Source: Dehalococcoidia bacterium (lineage in GTDB: Bacteria > Chloroflexota > Dehalococcoidia > UBA6926). Taken from it: a stretch of 11,709 nt of DNA. Position 1 is the first letter of the stretch; the number at the start of each line of letters is the position of its first letter. Of the stretch, positions 6,480-11,709 are shown in pieces. The DNA lies in contig JASLZO010000015.1 of NCBI GenBank assembly GCA_030754805.1, positions 1,879 to 13,587 of the forward strand, read 5' to 3'. The notes under the pieces were generated by a model that saw only the letters and a list, made by a program, of their open reading frames with translations, had not been told where the DNA came from and ran no database searches. Both the position numbers and the translations under genes were made by a program.

Positions 6480-7232
6480 ATGGCCCTCGAACAGGGACAG
6501 AGACAAGAGCCCTCTGGTACCTCCAGCAAACCCAGACTCTGGGATCGATTCATATCCGACCGAGACAAGGAGATCTATTCAAAGAGCGGCTTCGGCGCCA
6601 GCGTCGGCCTCGGAGAACGGCCCGGAATGCTGATCATCGATGCCCAGTACCGGACCACTGGCGAGGGTTCCGTTCCTATCAAAGAGGCTATGGAACAGTA
6701 CGCAACCGCCGTAGGCGAGGATGCATGGAAGGCCGTGTGGAACATCGAAAAGCTCGTCGCCCAGTTCCGCGGTAAAGGTTGGCCCGTGATGTACGCCCAG
6801 GGTGAGCGCACCGGGTCCCAGGAAGGCGCTCGATATACCGACAAGATTCCGGCCCTCGCCGCCGACTACAACCTGCCGGGGAGCCGCGGGGCCCAGATCG
6901 TGGAGCCTCTCACTCCGGACCCAGCCGACGTCATCATTTACAAGCGGTTCCCGTCCATCTTCTTCGGGACCAACCTCATCACCCAACTCGTGAACCATGG
7001 TGTGGACACGCTGATCGTGGTGGGATGCACGACCAGTGGGTGTGTTCGCGGGACCGTCGTAGATGGAATGAGCTACGGCTTCCGTTGCATAGTCCCGGAG
7101 GACTGCGTGTGGGATCGCGGTGAGGCCTCCCACGCGATCAACCTGTTTGACATGGCCCAGAAGTACGCTGACGTCATGCCGTTGGAAGAGCTACAACCGC
7201 AACTCGAAACGCTGGTCGCCGCGACCGAGTAG
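6480..7232 (+). CDS. Isochorismatase-like cysteine hydrolase (N-carbamoylsarcosine amidase-like)
   Basis: A 250-residue member of the isochorismatase-like hydrolase superfamily, which hydrolyses amide, carbamoyl or vinyl-ether bonds through an Asp-Lys-Cys triad. The triad is visible: Asp54 in MLIIDAQYRTTG, Lys155 in IIYKRFPSIFFGTN, and Cys188 in GCTTSGCVRGTVVDGMSYG. The long N-terminus and the GCTTSGCVR motif are closest to N-carbamoylsarcosine amidohydrolase-type enzymes rather than isochorismatase or nicotinamidase (about 180-210 residues). The exact substrate is not shown. The ATG at 6480 is preferred because GGGAG sits nine bases upstream and family similarity begins soon after it; an open frame extends back to 6267, but those residues look non-coding. 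The lyase gene begins 46 bases downstream on the same strand, so the two are probably co-transcribed and may act on one pathway. Confidence 0.9.
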   Translation: MALEQGQRQEPSGTSSKPRLWDRFISDRDKEIYSKSGFGASVGLGERPGMLIIDAQYRTTGEGSVPIKEAMEQYATAVGEDAWKAVWNIEKLVAQFRGKGWPVMYAQGERTGSQEGARYTDKIPALAADYNLPGSRGAQIVEPLTPDPADVIIYKRFPSIFFGTNLITQLVNHGVDTLIVVGCTTSGCVRGTVVDGMSYGFRCIVPEDCVWDRGEASHAINLFDMAQKYADVMPLEELQPQLETLVAATE

Positions 7233-7278
7233 TGTCTCTTCAACGGCAAGCGACGGTCCAAACTCGCGGACCCTTTCG

Positions 7279-8157
7279 ATGATGGACAGTGACACTCGCC
7301 AGGACCTTCGAAGGCTTATCGTCGCGCCCGGACCGCTTGTGGTCCCCTTCGCGTACGATGCACTCTCAGCCCGACTTATAGAGCGCGCAGGGTTCTCTGC
7401 CGTCGGGATCAGCGGTTCGGCGGTTGCGGCCTCACTCCTCGGTGTGCCCGACGTCGGATTGATGTCACGAGAAGAAGTCGTCGGCCAGGCCCGGCGGATC
7501 GCGACCACCATCTCATTGCCGGTGATCGCCGATGCCGACACCGGATACGGCGGACCACTCCAGGCCGCGCGAACGGTCCAAGACCTGGAAGCCGCCGGCG
7601 TCGCGGGACTGTTCATGGAAGACCAGCGGGATCCCAAGCGATGTGGCCATCTCGCGGGAACCGAGGTCATCCCGATCGACGAGATGGTCGGAAAGCTGAC
7701 GGCTGCTCTGGAATCTCGCGCGGACCCGAACTTCGTCATCGTCGCGAGGACCGACGCCATCGAATCGGAAGGCCTCGAGGCCGCCGCCTTGCGAGCCCGG
7801 GCCTACCTGGACGCTGGGGCCGACGCGATGTTCGTCGCAGCGGTCGGATCCCGGGAGGACCTCAAACAGCTTCCGGGTCTGATAGGTCGGGACGCGCCTC
7901 TGATGGTGGTCCTGACCGAAGGAGGGCGCACTCCGCTGATTCCGGCCAACGATCTGGCGACGATCGGCTATAAAATTGTCGGCTTCTCCGGCCTGGCGAT
8001 TGGTGTTGCCGCGAAGGCTGTCGAGCGAGGGTTGGGGGTCCTGAAGGCCCACGGGACTACCGAGTCGGTCCTCGAGGACACGATGGGCCTTTCGGAACGC
8101 AACGACGTGCTTGACCTCGAGCGATACCAGGACCTCGAAGGTCGGACGGCCCGCTAA
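7279..8157 (+). CDS. PEP mutase/isocitrate lyase superfamily carbon-carbon lyase (PrpB-like)
   Basis: A 292-residue TIM-barrel enzyme of the superfamily that includes methylisocitrate lyase, 2,3-dimethylmalate lyase, oxaloacetate decarboxylase and PEP mutase. Seen motifs: YDALSARLIERAGF (26-39), SGSAVAASLLGVPD (45-58), the magnesium site DADTGYGGP (85-93), MEDQ (113-116) and KRCGHLAG (120-127). The KRCGH loop with Cys122 matches the catalytic cysteine loop of the lyases, so C-C bond cleavage of a 2-hydroxy diacid is more likely than mutase chemistry. TEGGRTPLIP (213-222) is the usual substrate-end motif. The start is the ATG at 7279 (a second ATG follows at 7282); no strong ribosome site is seen, and an earlier in-frame start would overlap the upstream gene with unconserved sequence. 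It lies between the cysteine hydrolase and the beta-lactamase-fold hydrolase. Confidence 0.9.
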   Translation: MMDSDTRQDLRRLIVAPGPLVVPFAYDALSARLIERAGFSAVGISGSAVAASLLGVPDVGLMSREEVVGQARRIATTISLPVIADADTGYGGPLQAARTVQDLEAAGVAGLFMEDQRDPKRCGHLAGTEVIPIDEMVGKLTAALESRADPNFVIVARTDAIESEGLEAAALRARAYLDAGADAMFVAAVGSREDLKQLPGLIGRDAPLMVVLTEGGRTPLIPANDLATIGYKIVGFSGLAIGVAAKAVERGLGVLKAHGTTESVLEDTMGLSERNDVLDLERYQDLEGRTAR

Positions 8158-8159
8158 CC

Positions 8160-8177
8160 GGAACCCGGGTCGGTTCC
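8160..8177. other. Short hairpin just after the lyase stop
   Basis: GGAACC, a six-base loop, then GGTTCC form a perfect six-pair stem beginning two bases after the TAA stop. No run of T follows on the plus strand, so it is not a standard intrinsic terminator. It could stabilise the 3' end of the upstream transcript or be chance. Confidence 0.3.
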
Positions 8178-8256
8178 ACCACTCCTCTGCAACCACCTAT
8201 GTCGCGGAGAGGTTCTGTGACCCTCCGCCGGGCATCGAATCCGAGAGATACGCAGA

Positions 8257-9033
8257 ATGCAGATTAGAATCCTGGGTCTACACAACTTCGAATCCGCCGA
8301 CCATCTGATGACTAGCCTCGTCGTCGATGACACCATCGCGCTTGACGCGGGGAGCCTCACTCGAGCCCTCACCACCGAGCAGCAGGACCGCGTCCGAGAC
8401 GTCATGCTCACCCACCGTCACATCGACCACATCCGTGACGTTCCGGAGTTGGTACGCAAAGCTCACCACGAAGGTCGGGCAGGCACGTTTCACGTCTACG
8501 GGCCGACCGACGCCATCGACGTGCTGATCAACAGCTACTTCGGTGTGTCCCACCCACGACTTCATGACCGAATCGCCGCGGACGGGTCACCCCTGGTGGA
8601 GCTTCATCGGGTCGTCGCGTCCGATGAAATCCAGTTGGGCGACCATACGATCACGCCGCTACCCGCCTTTCATAGCACCTCTGCTGTCGGGTATCTGGTT
8701 GCGAATGACGGTCGCTCGCTCTATTACACCGGCGACACGGGTCCTGGCTTCGCGGCCGCCCTCCGCCAGTCCCCACCAGATCTCCTCCTATCCGAAGTGA
8801 CGTTCCCGAACGACCAGGCCGAGCGAGCGAGCAGTACTGGCCACATCGTTGCTGCGACGCTGCGCTCGGAGATTCAATCGCTTATCGACGCCACCGGGTG
8901 GGTACCACGCGCACTCGCGCTCCACCTGTTTCCTCAAACGGAGGCTGGCGTACGTCGCGACATCGACGAGCTTCGAGCCGAAACCGGTTGGGATATCGGA
9001 ATCGGCCGGGCAGGCCAAACGGTTTCCATCTAG
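8257..9033 (+). CDS. Metallo-beta-lactamase-fold hydrolase, class II cyclic-nucleotide phosphodiesterase-like
   Basis: A 258-residue metallo-beta-lactamase-fold protein with both zinc sites: THRHIDH at 52-58 (His53, His55, Asp57, His58), His139 in PAFHSTSAVGY, Asp160 in YYTGDTGPGF and His223 in ALHLFP. Several stretches resemble class II 3',5'-cyclic-nucleotide phosphodiesterases (PF02112): TSLVVDDTIALDAGSL (19-34), SEVTFPND (179-186) and STGHIVAATL (193-202). Hydrolysis of cAMP/cGMP is thus a reasonable guess; RNase Z-like or other phosphoesterase activity is the alternative. No signal peptide or membrane segment is seen, so it should be cytosolic. The ATG at 8257 has only a weak GAGAGA site upstream. 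It follows the lyase by 99 bases and converges with the radical SAM-type gene 58 bases further on, with no clear terminator between. Confidence 0.85.
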   Translation: MQIRILGLHNFESADHLMTSLVVDDTIALDAGSLTRALTTEQQDRVRDVMLTHRHIDHIRDVPELVRKAHHEGRAGTFHVYGPTDAIDVLINSYFGVSHPRLHDRIAADGSPLVELHRVVASDEIQLGDHTITPLPAFHSTSAVGYLVANDGRSLYYTGDTGPGFAAALRQSPPDLLLSEVTFPNDQAERASSTGHIVAATLRSEIQSLIDATGWVPRALALHLFPQTEAGVRRDIDELRAETGWDIGIGRAGQTVSI

Positions 9034-9091
9034 CCACTGGCGCTTTGGATTGTGTCGGAACGGTCGTCGCCCGATAAGGAACGGGGTCCGG

Positions 9092-10798
9092 TCAGTCCTC
9101 CAGATGGTCCCACGGGAGCGGCTCCGTTTCCAAGAAACTACGCGTCGCGCCTTTTTCCAAATCCACGCCAGCCCGATCGAATGCAAGGCGCCAGAGATCC
9201 TCTCTTCCCGGATCGGTCGCTCCTTCCAGGTACTGTCCGAGTTCCCACGCCTGGAGGATCACCTTCGAGACTTCGCGCCCACCACGAGCGATGGCCGCCT
9301 CAACCTGCGCGACCTCCCCCTCCCGCGTCGGCGAAACCGAGACCTTCCGGCCAAACGCCCCTTTCAGCGCGGTCGCCTGATCCACAAGCCCGGCGCGGTC
9401 GAGTTGAGGCGCCCGCTCCATGGGCGTGAACGCTCGAGGCACGAAGAACGAAATCTCAACTCGTAACTGACCCCGAGTAGCCGGGAGCAAACGTATCCAG
9501 CGAGCCAGCTCGGCCTGGTCCCGAACCGTGGCGTCGATGGTGGCTTTGGGATGGCCAAGGACGACGGTCACGCGAACGTTTCCCAACACGTCGCGCGCCG
9601 ACCCATCGGCAATCGCTCCTGCCACCGCCTCCTGCCATTCCCTATCTGATTGCGCGCCGATTGCGATCGGGCCAATCGTGATGTTCTGCTTCTCGTCTTG
9701 GAGCATTTGAATGATCTTCGCGCTACCAACCGTTGGCGCCAGCGGCGGGAGACGCAGATGCGCCCTCGCCTCTCGGCTCGCGTTTCCAGCTGCGCGAACG
9801 AGCGGGACACCGTCTGCTCGGTCATGAAGACACGTGCCCCCGATCGCCACTTCCTGGAACCCGGTAGATCGGACCATTCCCCGCAGGGCTTCGATGACCG
9901 TTTCGGTGGCACGGCTACGAGACGAACCAAGATGCAGCCCCAACCGGTGCCACTCGCAATCCGGTGAACATCCGCGACTAACCTCAATCGTCGGCCGATC
10001 CGGCATGGCCTGGAGGTGCGGGACGACGTATCCGAGAGGGGCCGGGTCGAGATCCTGCCACGCAACCCGCTTGATGACCTCCGAAGCTCCAACCTTTTTG
10101 ATTGGCTGGCCCGCCCGCGCTGTCCCGACGTCCGCATCGTCCGCGCGCGGAACATAGATGCCAGGTTGGCGCGCCAACTCGCTCAGAATTTCCTGGCGGG
10201 CGGGCCGGCCATTCAGCTCGGTCCCCGAGTGTTCTCGCAACGTCCCTATTACTCCGTTCATTGCAGTTTCCACATCACCGAGGAGATAGGCGTCGAGGAA
10301 GGGCACCAGTGGCTCAGGGTTCCTCGGCTCTTCTTCCCATCCGACTACCAACGGGTGCGGTCGCTCCCGTTCAATCGCATCAATCGGCACTCCGGCCAAA
10401 TCGAGCATCTCCAGGATCGTGGGGCCGGACAGCTCATCCGGATAGCACATAGCGACCACGTCGAATTGACCGACCGGTCGTTGGGATTCGAGGGATCTCA
10501 AGGTTTCGCCGGACGTCCTCAGCGTGACGACCAGATCAGGCCATGGTGCGAAAACTCGCTCCATCAAAACATCGGGGAGAGCGTTCAGGGTCGAATACAC
10601 GGAGTTGACTGACGGCCGGAGAACGCTGCTCTCATATGTGTTGGGATAGGCCAAGCAGATACGGACCGAGGCTTCTTCCCAGGGTTTGTGGATGCTCCCC
10701 CATTCGCCACCGGTGTATCGAGCAGGCTTCGAAACCCGCCTGAGCGGTTCGGTGATCGAAGGCTGGTCGAGCGAGTGGGGCATCGCAGGCGGCATCAT
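9092..10798 (-). CDS. TIGR03960-like radical SAM-type protein with a broken cluster motif
   Basis: A 568-residue protein resembling the uncharacterised radical SAM family TIGR03960 along its length. Shared features: KPARYTGGEW (24-33), AYPNTYE, ERVFAPWPD (80-88), EMLDLAG (130-136), NPEPL (160-164), PGIYVP (212-217), IEVSRGC (271-277), and the end LPWDHLED. The family's CxxxCxxC iron-sulfur motif (as in GCTRGCRFC) reads GCSPDCEWH: Cys277 and Cys281 remain, but the third ligand is His284. The glycine-rich GGP before NPEP in the N-terminal B12-binding-like domain reads WEE. Normal radical SAM chemistry is therefore doubtful, although the gene is intact, arguing for kept function over decay. TIGR03960 genes usually sit beside a DUF2344 partner and rne/rplU; neither is here. 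GAGG (10803-10806) suits the ATG at 10795 slightly better than the one at 10798. Confidence 0.82.
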   Translation of the reverse strand: MMPPAMPHSLDQPSITEPLRRVSKPARYTGGEWGSIHKPWEEASVRICLAYPNTYESSVLRPSVNSVYSTLNALPDVLMERVFAPWPDLVVTLRTSGETLRSLESQRPVGQFDVVAMCYPDELSGPTILEMLDLAGVPIDAIERERPHPLVVGWEEEPRNPEPLVPFLDAYLLGDVETAMNGVIGTLREHSGTELNGRPARQEILSELARQPGIYVPRADDADVGTARAGQPIKKVGASEVIKRVAWQDLDPAPLGYVVPHLQAMPDRPTIEVSRGCSPDCEWHRLGLHLGSSRSRATETVIEALRGMVRSTGFQEVAIGGTCLHDRADGVPLVRAAGNASREARAHLRLPPLAPTVGSAKIIQMLQDEKQNITIGPIAIGAQSDREWQEAVAGAIADGSARDVLGNVRVTVVLGHPKATIDATVRDQAELARWIRLLPATRGQLRVEISFFVPRAFTPMERAPQLDRAGLVDQATALKGAFGRKVSVSPTREGEVAQVEAAIARGGREVSKVILQAWELGQYLEGATDPGREDLWRLAFDRAGVDLEKGATRSFLETEPLPWDHLED

Positions 10799-10900
10799 GG
10801 TACCTCGGACTCCGGCCCACCGGCTTCCGGAAGCACAAACCCAGTCCCACGAGGTTTGGCCCCTAGCTCGAATCGTCCGGTTTGCAACAACCTCGGTCGC

Positions 10901-10929
10901 TTGTTTCAGGATGGGTCAACTGGTATAGT
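10901..10929 (+). promoter_or_regulatory. Extended -10 promoter for nusA
   Basis: TTGTTT (10901-10906) and TATAGT (10924-10929) are separated by exactly 17 bases, and TG stands one base before the -10 box, giving an extended -10 element. This is the best promoter-like sequence in the window. Transcription would begin near 10936, leaving a leader of about 105 bases before the nusA GTG. Confidence 0.7.
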
Positions 10930-10935
10930 GACGAG

Positions 10936-10951
10936 CGGCCACTAGAGGCCG
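10936..10951 (+). other. Hairpin at the predicted 5' end of the nusA transcript
   Basis: CGGCC, a six-base loop ACTAGA, and GGCCG form a perfect five-pair GC stem starting at about the predicted first base of the transcript. It may protect the 5' end of the RNA or form part of a leader regulatory fold with the terminator-like hairpin 15 bases downstream. Confidence 0.4.
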
Positions 10952-10965
10952 GAGGCGGGTGAAGT

Positions 10966-10994
10966 GAGTGGGGCGCGTTCCCACTCTTTTTATT
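10966..10994 (+). terminator. Intrinsic terminator-like hairpin in the nusA leader (likely attenuator)
   Basis: GAGTGGG (10966-10972), a seven-base loop, and CCCACTC (10980-10986) make a perfect seven-pair stem followed at once by TTTTTATT (10987-10994), the layout of a Rho-independent terminator on the plus strand. It lies between the predicted promoter and the nusA ribosome site (GGAGG, 11026-11030), so it would stop transcripts before nusA unless they read through. An alternative pairing of GGGGCG (10970-10975) with TGCCCC (10997-11002) would break the stem and could act as an antiterminator. No T run follows on the minus strand, so it does not serve the divergent gene. Confidence 0.7.
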
Positions 10995-11040
10995 CCTGCC
11001 CCTGAAATCTCTGGACTACGGGGAGGGAGGCAGCGTCGCG

Positions 11041-11709
11041 GTGAAGAGCGATTTCCTGTTGGCAGTGACCCAACTGGCAACCGAGCGTCGGCTGCCAGCC
11101 GAAGTCGTGCTCAGCGCAATCGAAGCTGCCCTCGTTTCGGCATTCAAGAAGGAGAGCAAGGATCCGGAGACCGAGGTCAATAACGTCACGGTCCGAATCC
11201 TCCCGACCACCGGCGAAATCCGGGTCTTCATCACCAAACTGGTCGTCGAACAAGTAGATGACGACACGCTCGAAATAACCCTCGATAAAGCCCAGGCGGT
11301 TCGAGCCGACGCCAAGATCGGCGAAACAGTCGACATCGAAGAAACACCGGAAGACGCTGGGCGCATTGCTGCGCAAACCGCCAAACAGGTCGTTATGCAG
11401 CGCCTCCGCGAGGCCGAGCGCGACCTCGTGTTCGAAGAGTTCTCCGGCCACGTCAACGAACTCCTCGCTGGCGTCGTCCAGAAGCTCGAACCCGGGCAGG
11501 TCATCGTGAACCTCGGACGGACCGAAGCGATTCTCCCAGCCGACCAATTGGTGCCGAGCGAGCACTACCGTCCCGGACAACGCCTCCGCGTACTGGTGAG
11601 GGAAGTGGAGCGCGGTCAGCGTGGTCCCCAGATCATCGTCTCTCGTGCGCACAAGGACCTGATTCGGCGCCTGTTCGAGCTTGAGGTTCCCGAAATCGCC
11701 AACGGGATC
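11041..11709 (+). CDS. nusA: Transcription termination/antitermination factor NusA, N-terminal part (cut by window edge)
   Basis: The first 223 codons of NusA, which binds RNA polymerase and nascent RNA and modulates pausing, intrinsic termination and antitermination. The RNA polymerase-binding N-terminal domain covers about 1-130 (KSDFLLAVTQLATERRLP at 2-19; AIEAALVSAFKK at 26-37; AGRIAAQTAKQVVMQRLREA at 106-125). The S1 domain follows at about 138-203 (GRTEAILPADQLVPSE, 159-174; GPQIIVSR, 195-202), and the first KH domain begins with HKDLIRRLFELEVPEI. The wording of these segments is close to NusA of Dehalococcoidia as I recall it. The start is the GTG at 11041, with GGAGG ten bases upstream; no ATG lies in frame upstream. 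rimP, which often precedes nusA, is absent: nusA appears to be the first gene after its own promoter. Confidence 0.95.
   Translation, partial: MKSDFLLAVTQLATERRLPAEVVLSAIEAALVSAFKKESKDPETEVNNVTVRILPTTGEIRVFITKLVVEQVDDDTLEITLDKAQAVRADAKIGETVDIEETPEDAGRIAAQTAKQVVMQRLREAERDLVFEEFSGHVNELLAGVVQKLEPGQVIVNLGRTEAILPADQLVPSEHYRPGQRLRVLVREVERGQRGPQIIVSRAHKDLIRRLFELEVPEIANGI

Noticed and set aside
7513..8196. Minus-strand open frame of 227 codons
   Set aside because: It is the antisense shadow of the PEP mutase/isocitrate lyase-like gene, whose motifs on the plus strand are clear.
9034..9091. Search for a terminator between the converging hydrolase and radical SAM-type genes
   Set aside because: No stem followed by a T run was found on either strand; only an imperfect repeat of GGAACGG was seen.
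10990..11652. Minus-strand open frame of 220 codons opposite nusA
   Set aside because: The plus strand encodes unmistakable NusA; the antisense translation resembles nothing.
1..11709. CRISPR array, tRNA, insertion sequence, attachment site or defence system
   Set aside because: No regularly spaced repeats, cloverleaf-like sequence, transposase motifs, terminal repeats or nuclease/toxin genes were seen on reading both strands.

Overview
The window is high-GC bacterial DNA with tightly packed genes. It holds nine whole or nearly whole protein genes plus one gene cut at each edge. The N-terminal part of NusA at the right edge reads most like NusA of Chloroflexota (Dehalococcoidia type). The mix of CaiB-type CoA transferase, cyclase-family hydrolase, SDR, isochorismatase-like hydrolase and PEP mutase/isocitrate lyase-like enzyme fits the catabolic gene sets of uncultured marine or soil Chloroflexota such as SAR202. 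This placement is inference from memory of protein families; an actinobacterial origin is not excluded. No rRNA, tRNA, insertion sequence, CRISPR array or phage gene was seen.

Layout. Minus strand, 5088 down to 1, probably one or two transcripts: a membrane site-2-type metalloprotease with two CBS domains, a NuoE-like [2Fe-2S] protein, a NuoF-like NADH/FMN protein, a cyclase-family metal hydrolase, and a family III CoA transferase cut by the window edge. Plus strand, 5184 to 9033: an SDR oxidoreductase, a 468-base stretch with no recognisable gene, an isochorismatase-like cysteine hydrolase, a PEP mutase/isocitrate lyase-superfamily lyase, and a metallo-beta-lactamase-fold hydrolase resembling class II cyclic-nucleotide phosphodiesterases. 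Minus strand, 10798 to 9092: a TIGR03960-like radical SAM-type protein. Plus strand, 11041 to the edge: nusA, read divergently from the radical SAM gene, with a good promoter and a strong intrinsic terminator-like hairpin in its leader.

How the genes may work together. NuoE plus NuoF form the NADH-oxidising (diaphorase) half of a larger redox complex, but no partner catalytic subunit lies in the window. The CoA transferase, cyclase, SDR, amidohydrolase-like and lyase genes look like pieces of small organic acid or amide catabolism; no substrate can be named from sequence. The nusA end is core genome, so the catabolic block sits next to housekeeping genes.

Most notable: several intact genes carry replacements at the very residues that define their families. 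The SDR has its catalytic Asn and Lys apparently exchanged (Lys133, Asn184). The radical SAM protein has His in place of the third cluster cysteine. The NuoF N-terminal domain has no cysteines at all. The CoA transferase has Tyr in place of the catalytic Asp. The nusA leader also carries what looks like a transcription attenuator.
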